64,000 nt of DNA from an uncultured Pseudomonadota bacterium. Lineage in GTDB: Bacteria; Myxococcota_A; UBA796; GCA-2862545. Below, piece by piece: positions 16,800 through 26,207 of this stretch. The translations under genes and the position numbers were made by a program. Numbering within the stretch: position 1 is the first letter of the stretch; each line of letters begins with the position of its first letter. The stretch is from the NCBI GenBank assembly GCA_913061235.1, contig CAJXTB010000002.1, positions 248,001 through 312,000 on the forward strand, given 5' to 3'. The notes under the pieces were generated by a model. That model made no database searches. It was not told the origin of the DNA and was given only the letters and a program-made list of their open reading frames with translations.

Positions 16800-17545
16800 A
16801 CCGTCGCACCTTTTTAGCGGCACTGTCTGCGCTCACTGCTGTGGGCTTGTCGCCGCAGGCCTTCGCATTTGGAGACAGCAGTGACGTCGACATTGCCGAG
16901 CTGGACATCCCAGGCACGGTGAGTCGGCCCAATGCGTGGAAGCGCCTGTTGTACGACGTCGTCAACACCACCTCCGTCGCCTGCAAGACTGAGGTGCCGC
17001 GTGTGGACCCCAGTGACATCGCGTTGTTCGACCATCCATTCGCAGTGATTGCCGGCGCCGACCGCTTTGACTTGCCGTCGAGTGAGGGGCTGCAGCAGCT
17101 GTCTCGCTACCTGTCATACGGCGGCTTCCTTCTGTTTGATGACACCAGCGGTGCGGAGACCAGCGGGTTCGACGCGTCGGTTCGCGAGCTGTGCGCGGCG
17201 ATTTTCCCAACGCGTCCGCTGTCACCGATTCCGGCTGACCACTCGGTGTTTCGGGCGTTCTTCTTGCTTGACCGTCCCCTTGGACGTGTCGACCTGCACA
17301 GCTTCTTGGAGGGTGTCACCGTGGGTAATGTTGCCCCGGTGTTGTACTCGCGCAATGACCTGTCGGGTGCGCTTGAGCGCGGACCGGATGGCCGCCACGT
17401 GCGACCCGTGGTCCCCGGTGGTGAACGTCAGCGACGTGAAGCGCTTAAGTTGGGGATCAACCTTGTGATGTATTCGCTCACTGCGAACTACAAGCGCGAC
17501 CAAGTGCATGTGCGCCAACTCTTGATGGAGCGGCGACTCGAGTGA
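16796..17545 (+). CDS. DUF4159-family secreted protein
   Basis: The 249-residue product has an N-terminal secretion signal with twin-arginine-like start (MNRRTFLAALSALTAVG) ending near PQAFA. The body resembles DUF4159 proteins, with the segments LSRYLSYGGFLLFDD and FFLLDRPLGRVD and a closing KLGINLVMYSLTANYK, which are typical of the family. The RRTF motif may direct Tat export. DUF4159 proteins are commonly found in the Bat/MoxR operon, and their role is unknown. The gene overlaps both neighbours by four and one bases. Confidence 0.75.
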   Translation: MNRRTFLAALSALTAVGLSPQAFAFGDSSDVDIAELDIPGTVSRPNAWKRLLYDVVNTTSVACKTEVPRVDPSDIALFDHPFAVIAGADRFDLPSSEGLQQLSRYLSYGGFLLFDDTSGAETSGFDASVRELCAAIFPTRPLSPIPADHSVFRAFFLLDRPLGRVDLHSFLEGVTVGNVAPVLYSRNDLSGALERGPDGRHVRPVVPGGERQRREALKLGINLVMYSLTANYKRDQVHVRQLLMERRLE

Positions 17546-19779
17546 TGAACTTCTGGCTAGGCGGAGAGCTTGGGTCTGGTGGCTCACTGGTGTGGACTGC
17601 TCCACAGTGGATGGTGCTGTGCGCGGTTGCAGCGACCATCTTGGTGTGGGTGGTGTCGCTGTTTGGTGACCGTCCACTGCGCATAAAGATCATCGACAGC
17701 ACGCTGTTCGGGCTGGCCTTGCTGGCACTGATTGTCGCGTCAGCACGTCCTGTGTGGCTCGAAGAAGAGGGCCGAACGGAGCCGGGTCGACTTGCGGTCT
17801 TAGTCGATGGCTCGTCGTCCATGTCCACGCGCGAAGAAGGTGTGGAGCGCTCCATCGAGGCCCTGTCCATCTTGGAGCGGATCGATGGAACAGATGTCGA
17901 CGTGTACACCTTCGGCAACGACATGCTGTTGGGCGCCCCGTCCGAGTTCAATCTGTCCGGCACCGATATTGAAGGCGCGCTGTTGTCCCTTCGTGAGCGG
18001 GTCGCGGGCGAGAAGCTGGCCGGTGTTGTCCTCATCAGCGATGGCATTGACCGCGGACTACTGCGTCGCCGTTTCCGAGACGACGGTGACAACGCACTAC
18101 CGCCAGAACTACCCGGTCCGCTGAGTGTCTACGCGGTGGGCTCTGATGTTGGGCTGGTCGATTTGTCGGTGCGCAGCATTGATTCGGGTGGGTTTGCGTT
18201 CTTGCGCAACGACTTCACCCTGACCGCCGAGATTGAAGGGCTCGGCTTTGCGGGCCGCACTGTGCCAGCGTCGCTGTTGCGGAATGGGGCGGTGGTCACC
18301 GAACAGACCGTCACATTAGACGATGAAGGGCGCGGGAACGTGTCGTTCACCATCCGCCCCGAGTCCGCAGGTCGCTTCAGCTATGCGGTAAAGGTACCCG
18401 TCTTCGAGGGCGACGCTGTTCCCGCGAACAACTCGCTTCCCGTGGTTGTACGCGTTGTGCGTGACCGCATTCGTGTCTTGCAGGTAGCGGGGTCTCCGAG
18501 CTGGGATGTGAAGTTCCTACGCCGCTTTCTCAAGGGTGACCCGTCGGTGGACCTGGTCAGCTTCTTCATTCTGCGTACACGCCAGGATGTGGCGGCGCCG
18601 TATACCGACCGCGAGCTGTCGCTGATTGAGTTTCCGTACCACGACCTGTTCAGCACAGACCTGAATGATTTCGATCTGGTCGTCCTACAAAACTTCGACC
18701 CCGAGCCCTATTTCGGCATGCAGAATGACCGTCTGCTGGGGAACATTCGTGATTATGTGGCCGAGAATGGCCATGCTCTGGTGATGGTCGGTGGTGCCAA
18801 GAGCTTCGACAACGGCGGCTACCGTGGCTCGCCAATTGAAGGCATTCTCCCACTGCGCTTAGGCGTTGCAGGCGAGCCGATTGACGAAGGTCTGTTCCAC
18901 CCCACGCTGACCGAAGACGGCGCTCGTCACCCCATCACTCGTTTGGTTCCTGACGCCGCAGAGAACGCGATTTGGTGGGACCGCCTTCCCGAACTTCCGG
19001 GAACCAATCGGGTTGTTGGCGCGCACAATGATGCGACAGTTCTGCTCGAGCATCCCACTCTGCGCGGGGCCGATGGCGCTGCCATGCCAATCCTGGCGGT
19101 GCGAGAGGCGGGACGGGGCCGCACAATGGCTCTGACCATCGACGCGAGCTGGCAGTGGACCTTCGACGAGGCCGCAGAGGGGCGTGGAAATCAGGCCTAT
19201 CTACGCTTCTGGAAGAACAGCTTCCGCTGGCTCATGGCGGACCCAAGCAGCCAGCGCATCACGGTGGACACGCCGAAGGAAAACTACCGCCAAGGCGACA
19301 CCGTGCGCATCATCGTGCGTGCACGGGACACGGGATTTGAAGCCTTGGCCGATTCCCCCGTAAAAGTCATTGTCACCAACGGCCCAACGGTCATTGAGCG
19401 GACCTACACGACGGACCGGGACGGCGAATACGTTCTCGAGCTGCCTGCAGACCGCAACGGTGCCCATCAGGTCGACGTGACAGTGGGCGGGCCGAACGAG
19501 GAGTTGAGTGCCAGCACGGTGTACGCCGTCAGCGCTCGCGACCCCGAGCTGGACGAGCTCAAGCCTGACCCTGCCTTTCTTCAGTGGCTCGCGTCGCGCA
19601 CCGAAGGGCAGTTCCATGCCAGCGGTGACTTTGCGGCTCCGCTGCGAGATGTCGAAGCGGGTCGGACGGTGTGGGACCGTCAGGAAATACCGGTGTGGCG
19701 TGCGCCGATTCTTATGGCTTGGGCAATGCTTTTCGCCGGCTTGGCATGGTTAGTTCGTCGTCGTGGAGGCGGGCGGTAG
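17545..19779 (+). CDS. VWA membrane protein of the Bat operon, second copy
   Basis: The 744-residue protein has two membrane helices near the N-terminus (about 22-42 and 52-70) and a VWA domain with metal site D88-G-S90-S-S92 (LAVLVDGSSSMST), which is intact. Later segments (ALVMVGGAKSFDNGGYRGS) resemble the glutamine-amidotransferase-like domain seen in large Bat proteins. A last membrane helix is at about 716-736. I take the ATG at 17545, with TGATG overlapping the previous stop; a GTG at 17542 is also possible. Together with the preceding VWA protein it forms a pair of related but diverged paralogues. Confidence 0.85.
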   Translation: MNFWLGGELGSGGSLVWTAPQWMVLCAVAATILVWVVSLFGDRPLRIKIIDSTLFGLALLALIVASARPVWLEEEGRTEPGRLAVLVDGSSSMSTREEGVERSIEALSILERIDGTDVDVYTFGNDMLLGAPSEFNLSGTDIEGALLSLRERVAGEKLAGVVLISDGIDRGLLRRRFRDDGDNALPPELPGPLSVYAVGSDVGLVDLSVRSIDSGGFAFLRNDFTLTAEIEGLGFAGRTVPASLLRNGAVVTEQTVTLDDEGRGNVSFTIRPESAGRFSYAVKVPVFEGDAVPANNSLPVVVRVVRDRIRVLQVAGSPSWDVKFLRRFLKGDPSVDLVSFFILRTRQDVAAPYTDRELSLIEFPYHDLFSTDLNDFDLVVLQNFDPEPYFGMQNDRLLGNIRDYVAENGHALVMVGGAKSFDNGGYRGSPIEGILPLRLGVAGEPIDEGLFHPTLTEDGARHPITRLVPDAAENAIWWDRLPELPGTNRVVGAHNDATVLLEHPTLRGADGAAMPILAVREAGRGRTMALTIDASWQWTFDEAAEGRGNQAYLRFWKNSFRWLMADPSSQRITVDTPKENYRQGDTVRIIVRARDTGFEALADSPVKVIVTNGPTVIERTYTTDRDGEYVLELPADRNGAHQVDVTVGGPNEELSASTVYAVSARDPELDELKPDPAFLQWLASRTEGQFHASGDFAAPLRDVEAGRTVWDRQEIPVWRAPILMAWAMLFAGLAWLVRRRGGGR

Positions 19780-19835
19780 CGCTTTTCGGAGGAGGCGGTG
19801 TCTTAGCCATTGAACCGCCCAATCCGGAGCCCACC

Positions 19836-20591
19836 ATGCGCTTTGCACCTCTCTTTGCTCTCTTGTCTCTCGTCGCCTGTGATGTTCAAATCAATGCGGG
19901 TGAAGTCACCCGTGAAGACCGCACAGTCGACGCGTTCAGCCGCGTAGATACGTCCGGCATGTTCGACGTAGAGATTGATGTTGGCGGACCAGAAGCGGTG
20001 TCGATTGTGTGTGGTGAGCGCCTGATCGAGGACATCATCACTGAAGTCGACAGCAACGACACGCTCAACATCTCCGTGCGCGAGGGGACCCAGTGGACCG
20101 GCGTTGGTCAGTGTGAGGTCCACGTTCGTGTGCCGGAGCTGACCTACGCCAGCACCCAGGGCAGCGGAGACCTAGACATCGACGGCGCCACAGCGGCTCT
20201 GACCACGGTCTTCAACGAAGGAAGCGGCGATGTCCTCGCGACCGGGACAGCCATGGCACTCGAACAGATCCGCACCGAGGGCAGTGGTGGAATCACCATT
20301 GAAGGCATTGACACAGACGCTGTTGTCGTCGCTTTGGAGGGCTCTGGGGGCCTGGACCTAAGTGGACGGGCGAACTTTGTGGATGTGAGCGTAGAGGGGT
20401 CCGGTGATGCTGACGCTGAGGACCTCATCACGGTGGATGCGGACGTGCGACTGCTTGGAAGCGGGTCCGTCTCACTGACCGTCACCGGCTCAGCGGACGT
20501 CGCGCTGATGGGCTCTGGCGACGTTGAACTGCACGGTAATCCGCAGGTCACGAGCGATGTGTCTGGCTCGGGTGAAGTGCGTGTCGACTAG
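19836..20591 (+). CDS. DUF2807 (GIN-domain) lipoprotein
   Basis: The 251-residue product begins with a signal ending in LLSLVAC, a lipobox. The mature part is the DUF2807/GIN domain, a right-handed beta-helix in which repeated Gly-Ser-Gly turns recur (QGSGDLDIDG, EGSGDVLATG, EGSGGITIEG, GSGGLDLSG, EGSGDADAE). Family members are predicted auto-transporter adhesin heads or surface proteins of unknown function. It stands 56 bases after the Bat operon on the same strand; no connection can be shown. Confidence 0.85.
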   Translation: MRFAPLFALLSLVACDVQINAGEVTREDRTVDAFSRVDTSGMFDVEIDVGGPEAVSIVCGERLIEDIITEVDSNDTLNISVREGTQWTGVGQCEVHVRVPELTYASTQGSGDLDIDGATAALTTVFNEGSGDVLATGTAMALEQIRTEGSGGITIEGIDTDAVVVALEGSGGLDLSGRANFVDVSVEGSGDADAEDLITVDADVRLLGSGSVSLTVTGSADVALMGSGDVELHGNPQVTSDVSGSGEVRVD

Positions 20592-20716
20592 GGCTTTCGC
20601 TCGGTTCACCTCTTGTGGACTGGGAAGGCGCGGATCCAATTTCATTGAAGCCGTCAGATGGCATGGCCGCCGAGCGAGAACGCTAGTAGATTCCGCCGAT
20701 CGGCAGGGGCCCCCCG

Positions 20717-21229
20717 ATGAATCGTACATTCTTACTGCCGCTTTCTGCACTCGCTCTGGGAGCGACTGCACACGCAGAAGAGCCCACCACCAGCAGTGAT
20801 AGAGCGGAACCTACTGAGGCGAACACGGAGTCTGAGCGGAACATTGTGGGTGAGTGGACCGCCACTTCACTGGCCGACTTCGCGGACCAGACCTACACGA
20901 TGCCGTTCGTCTCTCTGGATACCTACCGCAGGGTTTCCTACGTTGAGACCTGGAGTATGGCTCTGAATGTTGGCGTGGATAGCGTGGCACTGACATCGAC
21001 CTATGAGTACGCCAACACACGGGATGATGTGACTGACACGTCGGTGGCCAGGTTGACGTATAGCGGGGCCTGGAATGAGGTCTCGGCAGCTGTGCACACG
21101 ATTGCGTTCCGAAGCGGTGATCTGAACATGGATTGTACGCTCGCTGGTGACGCTCTGGACTGCACGGGAACAGCGGATTCACCACAGCACAGGAGCATTT
21201 CTTTTGTTCGAGACGTGACGAATCAGTAG
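20717..21229 (+). CDS. Secreted hypothetical protein
   Basis: The 170-residue protein has a signal peptide (MNRTFLLPLSALALGATAHA) and a short acidic/polar spacer, then a small beta-rich domain beginning NIVGEWTATSLADF. GEW plus the alternating strands and a Cys pair (DCTLAGDALDC) are typical of lipocalin-like small beta proteins. No named family is recognised. It lies 125 bases downstream of the DUF2807 gene, with no recognisable promoter or terminator in the gap. Confidence 0.6.
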   Translation: MNRTFLLPLSALALGATAHAEEPTTSSDRAEPTEANTESERNIVGEWTATSLADFADQTYTMPFVSLDTYRRVSYVETWSMALNVGVDSVALTSTYEYANTRDDVTDTSVARLTYSGAWNEVSAAVHTIAFRSGDLNMDCTLAGDALDCTGTADSPQHRSISFVRDVTNQ

Positions 21230-21245
21230 CGAGGACGGGCGCGCC

Positions 21246-22100
21246 TTACTGGGCGCCTTCACGAACCTGACTCCACCACGAGTCACCGTCCCAGCAGGTC
21301 CCCTGAAACGGCTCTTCAAGGACGACGCTCAGCCGCTCTTGGTCGCTCAACCAGAGCGAATCACTGGGGCCTAGCTTTACGGCTTTCTTCCATTGTTTGC
21401 GGGCCTTCTTGGCTAGCTTGGTCTCGCCGAGAACGTCGTAGGTTCGAGCCAGGTCATCCCACAAGAGGGTGCGGTCGAGGGTCGGAGCGCGCTGCACCCG
21501 CTTGGCATCCGGGTCGTAGACGTCGCGGGCTGCGAGCAGCAAGGGAAGGGCGGCTGCTGCGTCGCCCTGCTTGAGCAAGAGCTGGCCGTGCAGGTGTTGG
21601 ACGACGGCGATGTCGTACGGGTGGCTGTACTGACTGTCTAGGCCCGACAGCACATCCAAGGCGAGTTCGTGCTCTCCAGTCTCGAAGCGTGCGCGGACTG
21701 CGCGAAGCTCAATGCACAAGGCACGAGGGTCGCGCCCCAAGGCAGTGACGGCTTGGGCCAGTGCTTCACGGTAGGTGGCGCCCATCTCTAGGCTCTGGGC
21801 GTCGTATGCACGGCGCAGCGGCATGCGTCGCACGAGCTGGGCGCGGATGTCGTCGTCGACAACCGACACGTCGTGTCCCTCTGCCTCAACCGCCGTGACG
21901 GCGAGTGCAAGGGCTGCGGCAGCTTCGTGGTTGAGCGGAGTGGGGCCGTCCTCGGGATTGGCGACGTCATCGACTCCGGTCACAAAGGCAGTCCAGTGCG
22001 TGGTCCAGTCCTCCTGTCCGACGGTATCGGTGAAGGCGTGCGCATCCGCCATGGGTGAGACGTCTTGAGCGAGGGCAGCGGCGATGATGAGGGTCAGCAT
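21246..22100 (-). CDS. TPR-like secreted hypothetical protein
   Basis: The ATG at 22100 opens a short signal sequence (MLTLIIAAALAQDVS); longer upstream frames are not supported. The 284 residues are mostly helical, with TPR-like alternation (LGRDPRALCIELRAVRARFE, TLLWDDLARTYDVLGETKLA) and a basic helix (KKARKQWKKAVKLG). It ends with a Trp/Cys-rich tail (TCWDGDSWW). Family not assigned. It faces the next TPR protein across an 80-base divergent region, which probably holds both promoters. Confidence 0.6.
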   Translation of the reverse strand: MLTLIIAAALAQDVSPMADAHAFTDTVGQEDWTTHWTAFVTGVDDVANPEDGPTPLNHEAAAALALAVTAVEAEGHDVSVVDDDIRAQLVRRMPLRRAYDAQSLEMGATYREALAQAVTALGRDPRALCIELRAVRARFETGEHELALDVLSGLDSQYSHPYDIAVVQHLHGQLLLKQGDAAAALPLLLAARDVYDPDAKRVQRAPTLDRTLLWDDLARTYDVLGETKLAKKARKQWKKAVKLGPSDSLWLSDQERLSVVLEEPFQGTCWDGDSWWSQVREGAQ

Positions 22101-22180
22101 GCGTGCTGTGTAGCCTTGATGGAGGGACGACGTCCACCAGAGCGCTGTGTAGGGTAGGGTGCGCTGCATGGAGGGGCCCG

Positions 22181-23512
22181 GTGGACCTACGAAACGAAGC
22201 GGCAAAGCGCATTGCGGACTTGTTTGGCGACGGCGGTCACGGCGTTCTCGCCGAAGGACAGCTCGGGGATTCCTGGGTGCTTGCCTTGGCAGCGGTTCCG
22301 GAGCAGCGGTTCTTGTTGCCAACACAGTCGCTCCATCCGGTCGGGGAACGTCTGTTGTCCCGTGTTCGCGACTACTGGGCGGCGTCTCAAGAGCTGCGCA
22401 AGGCGGTGGCGGCGACGCGTGGCTTGGTTCGTGTACGCACGGTTCGTCTTGGAGCGAGTCATCCGGACACCTTGATTGAACTCGGAGCACTTGGCGCTCT
22501 GGCAGACCGGGCCGGGCGCAATGAAGACGCTGGGCGAATGTTGTCTCAAGCCTTCCAAGGACTGCGCGAGACTCTTGGCGGTCGCGACATGCGGGTGGCG
22601 ATTGTTGCTGGCAACTTGGCCCTTCACTTCATGCGCAATGGAGAGCCTGAACAAGCGGAGCAGCTGCTTATTCTTGCCCATCGAATCCGACGGGACCTCG
22701 CGCCAAAGACCACCGGTGTGGTTGCGGCCCAGCTGGCCGATCTGTACCTGCGCAGCGACCGTGCAGAGCAGGCGGTTCCGCTGCTTGTAGAGGCCCACAC
22801 GCTCACACGCGACCGGTTTGGACCCCTGCATGCTCGAACGGTCCCCAAAGCGCGTGTACTCGCCGCAGTGCTCACCCAGCTCACACGGTACGGGCAGGCA
22901 GAACCGGTGCTGCGCGACCTGCATCAGCATGCGCAGGCGACTGGAACAGAGGAGCAAAAGGCGGAGGCGAGCTTTGACCTGGGCATGGCTCTGCGCCGTA
23001 TCGAGCGGTACGAAGAAGCGTACCGCTTACTTGAGCAGGCGGTTGCCAGCACCAAGCGAGCTGGAGACCCTCATCCAGCGTTGCCAGAGCGCCTGACTGC
23101 TTGGTCGCGCATCACGTTGGAGCGTCGGCGTCCGGATGAAGCGGAAGGACTGCTCAAGGAAGCGCTGGAAGCCGAGGTTCGACTGCATGGCGAGGGAAGC
23201 GTTGAGGTCGCTGTTCGCTATGCGGAGCTCGGCAAGTTCGTTGCAGACCGCGGTCGGTTTGCTGAAGCGATGGGTTGGCTGGACCCGGCAGCGAGCTTGC
23301 TGAAAGGAAAGCTGGGCCCAGAACACCCGATTACCGTGCTCGCCGCCGAGAATTTGGTGGAGCTGCTCGTGTTGCAGGCCCGAGAGGTCTTCGCCCGCGG
23401 TGGGCGGGCTGAAGCCAAGGAACTGCTTGGTCACGCCGAGCAGTGGGGCAAGTTACTCGACAAGAAGCACCCGCTCAACCGGCAGCTCACTGACGCACAG
23501 CGACAGCGGTGA
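22181..23512 (+). CDS. Tetratricopeptide-repeat protein (TPR_12 type)
   Basis: The GTG at 22181 has GGAGGGG five bases upstream and is preferred to an upstream GTG at 22103. The 443-residue product has about eight helical repeats of roughly 42 residues, many with the kinesin-light-chain-like LGxxHP (LGASHPDTLIELG, GPEHPITVLAAENL). No signal peptide or membrane helix is visible, so it is probably cytosolic. TPRs scaffold protein complexes; the partner is unknown. Confidence 0.8.
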   Translation: MDLRNEAAKRIADLFGDGGHGVLAEGQLGDSWVLALAAVPEQRFLLPTQSLHPVGERLLSRVRDYWAASQELRKAVAATRGLVRVRTVRLGASHPDTLIELGALGALADRAGRNEDAGRMLSQAFQGLRETLGGRDMRVAIVAGNLALHFMRNGEPEQAEQLLILAHRIRRDLAPKTTGVVAAQLADLYLRSDRAEQAVPLLVEAHTLTRDRFGPLHARTVPKARVLAAVLTQLTRYGQAEPVLRDLHQHAQATGTEEQKAEASFDLGMALRRIERYEEAYRLLEQAVASTKRAGDPHPALPERLTAWSRITLERRRPDEAEGLLKEALEAEVRLHGEGSVEVAVRYAELGKFVADRGRFAEAMGWLDPAASLLKGKLGPEHPITVLAAENLVELLVLQAREVFARGGRAEAKELLGHAEQWGKLLDKKHPLNRQLTDAQRQR

Positions 23513-23563
23513 TTTGGCCGCGGGTCGCTCACACGGTTAGCCGCGGGCACCCGGGAGACGACC

Positions 23564-25621
23564 ATGGCCAAGCCCAAAACAGGTACCGACTTTGAGCTGA
23601 CACAAGTGCGCAACGTCGGCATTGCCGCGCACGTGGACGCCGGCAAGACAACGCTGACAGAGCGCGTGCTTTTTTATACCGGTGCATCCCACCGAATTGG
23701 GGAAGTGCATGACGGAACGGCCCACATGGACTGGATGGCCGAGGAACAGGCACACGGCATCACCATCACCAGTGCGGTCACCCAGTGTCCGTGGAATGAC
23801 CACCTCATTCAAATCGTGGACACGCCGGGCCATGTGGACTTCACTATTGAGGTAGAACGGTCCATGCGCGTGTTGGATGGCGCCGTCATCGTCATGGACG
23901 GCGTTCGTGGCGTGGAGCCGCAGACCGAGACCGTGTGGCGCCAAGCCAACAAGTTTGATGTTCCCCGCTTCGTCTTCATCAACAAGATGGACCGCCCGGG
24001 AGCAGATTTCGACCGCGCCCTAGAGAGCATTCGGCGTCGGTTGAAGGAGAATCCCGTTCCCGTCTGCGTGCCGATTGCGGACGAAGAGACGGTGCTGCAT
24101 CTCATCGAAGAGCAGGCCTACATGTTCAGTGGAAACAAGGGCATTGACGTCACCACCCGCCCGTTCAAGCCGCACGAAGCAGAGATGGCTGCCGAGTACC
24201 GGGAGACCATGCTCATGGCCTTGGCCGAGCATGACGAAGACCTGGCGGACAAGGTGGTGATGGAAGAGGACGTGAGCCAAGATGAGATCTGGTCCGTCAT
24301 GACCCGCCTGACGCGCGCTGGTGTGATTCGCCCGTGTTTCAGCGGATCAGCATTGCGAAACTGGGGAGTCCAGCCAGTATTGGACGCCATCCTCCGGGTC
24401 ATGCCAAACCCCTTGGAGCGCCCTTCGTCCATGGGCCTCAACGAAGCTGAAGAGCCCGTTGAAATCGGTATGGACAAGGACGAACCGCTTGTCGCTCTCG
24501 CCTTCAAGGTGCAGTTGTTCGATGGTCGCCGCCACGTGTTCGCGCGGTTGTACCGTGGCACGCTTGAGCCCGGTGACAAGGTGCTGCTCGCCGGACGTGG
24601 AGAGGTCGAACGTGTGGCGCGTGTCTTCGGCATTGACGCCAACAAGAAGAACCGCATCGAGAAGGCCGTCGCAGGGCAGATTGTGCTGCTCGCTGGCCTA
24701 CGTCATGCCTCCACCGGAGACACACTCTGCGCCCCGGACACGCCCGTTCTTCTCGAACGCATCGACGCCCGTGCGCCCGTGTTGGGATTGGCCATTGAGG
24801 TGGAGTCCAGCAAGGACGAAGAGAAGCTTCTAGAGGCACTGCGCAAGATCACCGAAGAAGACCCTACGCTTCTGTACGCAGATGACCCCGAGACGGGCCA
24901 GCGCGTACTCAAGGGAATGGGTGAGCTTCACCTGCAGATTGCCTTTGAGCGGATGCAGCGCGAGTTCAACGTCGCAGTTCGTTCCGGTAAGCCACGGGTT
25001 GTCCATCGCGAGAGTATCGCTGGTTCTGCCACGGTGACGGGCGGTGTTGACCGTACGATTGACGCCCCTGGCGGAGCTATTCTGCTCAAGGCGGACGTCC
25101 GCGTCACGGTGTCTCCGTTGGAACGCGCTAGCGGCCTTCAGGTCACCTGTACACCCACCTGGGAACCAGCCGACTTCACGCCGAGTGCCGAACAATTGGC
25201 AGCGGTTGAGCAGGGAGCCAATGACTCGCTCGCCGGTGGCCCTATCGAAGGTGCCGCCCTCGAAGACGTCGCCCTGAACGTAGAACACGTGACCACATTT
25301 ACGCCTGGCAGCAGTCCACAGGCCCTACGAATCGCCGCTGCAAGCGCTGTTCGTGATGCCTTGCGTGCTGCCGGTGGCGTGCTTCTTCAGCCCATCATGG
25401 CGGTCGAGGTTGTGTGTCCAGACGAGAACACGGGTGGCGTGTTGGGGGACCTTCAGGCACGTGGGGCGACCATTCTTGGTCACGAAGCGGATGACGGGAC
25501 GACCAGCATCACCGCCGAGTGCGGCCTGTCCGAGCTGATTGGCTACACCACACACCTTCGTAGTTCTACGAAGGGCCGTGGTCAGTTCACCATGGAATTC
25601 AGCCGCTTCGACGCAATTTAA
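23564..25621 (+). CDS. fusA: Elongation factor G paralogue
   Basis: The 685-residue protein has all the GTPase motifs: P-loop AHVDAGKT (22-29), switch II DTPGH (86-90), NKMD (140-143), and domains II to V. The switch I region reads [12 protein letters not shown] where ribosomal EF-G usually has EQERGITITSA. The tip of domain IV lacks the usual HxVDS loop and reads [13 protein letters not shown] instead. That suggests a second EF-G (EF-G2-like) rather than the main translocase, and there is no rpsL, rpsG or tuf nearby. The start ATG follows GGGAG. Confidence 0.88.
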   Translation: MAKPKTGTDFELTQVRNVGIAAHVDAGKTTLTERVLFYTGASHRIGEVHDGTAHMDWMAEEQAHGITITSAVTQCPWNDHLIQIVDTPGHVDFTIEVERSMRVLDGAVIVMDGVRGVEPQTETVWRQANKFDVPRFVFINKMDRPGADFDRALESIRRRLKENPVPVCVPIADEETVLHLIEEQAYMFSGNKGIDVTTRPFKPHEAEMAAEYRETMLMALAEHDEDLADKVVMEEDVSQDEIWSVMTRLTRAGVIRPCFSGSALRNWGVQPVLDAILRVMPNPLERPSSMGLNEAEEPVEIGMDKDEPLVALAFKVQLFDGRRHVFARLYRGTLEPGDKVLLAGRGEVERVARVFGIDANKKNRIEKAVAGQIVLLAGLRHASTGDTLCAPDTPVLLERIDARAPVLGLAIEVESSKDEEKLLEALRKITEEDPTLLYADDPETGQRVLKGMGELHLQIAFERMQREFNVAVRSGKPRVVHRESIAGSATVTGGVDRTIDAPGGAILLKADVRVTVSPLERASGLQVTCTPTWEPADFTPSAEQLAAVEQGANDSLAGGPIEGAALEDVALNVEHVTTFTPGSSPQALRIAAASAVRDALRAAGGVLLQPIMAVEVVCPDENTGGVLGDLQARGATILGHEADDGTTSITAECGLSELIGYTTHLRSSTKGRGQFTMEFSRFDAI

Positions 25622-25632
25622 TCGGTTGTCGT

Positions 25633-25657
25633 GCTCGCAGTCGCATGGCGACGGAGC
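25633..25657. terminator. Possible terminator between fusA and the lipoprotein
   Basis: A GTCGC-ATG-GCGAC hairpin (25640-25652) lies inside an outer GCTC/GAGC pair (25633-25636, 25654-25657). It lies in the 39-base gap between convergent genes. There is no T-run. Weak support. Confidence 0.3.
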
Positions 25658-25660
25658 GCT

Positions 25661-26119
25661 CTACTCGGGCAGCAGGAGCTGCAGCTCGATCTCGCCTACT
25701 CGCCGACCTATGGGAGGCGCACGTCCGCTCAAGATGACGTCCGCTTCCACGTCAACGCTGTTCGGTGGGTCATCGCTCGACAGGACAACGCGCACTCGGG
25801 TCACGCACATCTGATCATCTTCGCAGGGCTCCAGAATGCCCCGTAGGTTGGCGGCGCCCGCGCGTTGGGGATTCACGTCGAGGTTCGGCCGGTCCGAGTA
25901 GTGGATGTCCACTAGAGGCTCTGTGCTGATGCGCAGGGCGTTGGACACTGGCACGCGTGGCCAAACACTGGGCTCCTGTCGGATGACTGCGTCGATTTCA
26001 AGCCGCGTCTCACCCTCGGTCCATGACAAAGCCGTTGTGTTTCCCCCTCCGAGCGCCCAGTCGTATTCGTTCTGACAAGCACTCACGGCGAGTAGGGCAG
26101 TGACAAACGCAGTCTTCAT
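25661..26119 (-). CDS. Small lipoprotein
   Basis: The 152-residue product has a signal ending in LLAVSAC, a clear lipobox. The mature chain is beta-rich and contains one further Cys pair (EPCEDDQMC). No family was recognised. It converges with fusA and is transcribed away from the permease gene. Confidence 0.65.
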   Translation of the reverse strand: MKTAFVTALLAVSACQNEYDWALGGGNTTALSWTEGETRLEIDAVIRQEPSVWPRVPVSNALRISTEPLVDIHYSDRPNLDVNPQRAGAANLRGILEPCEDDQMCVTRVRVVLSSDDPPNSVDVEADVILSGRAPPIGRRVGEIELQLLLPE

Positions 26120-26207
26120 GCGGTCTTAGCTATGCGCCCCTCATTGCCAGTGCCACATCGCTGCACGCCAGCGGGCACGTGTGGTACACACCCCGGCCGG
26201 AGAGAAC

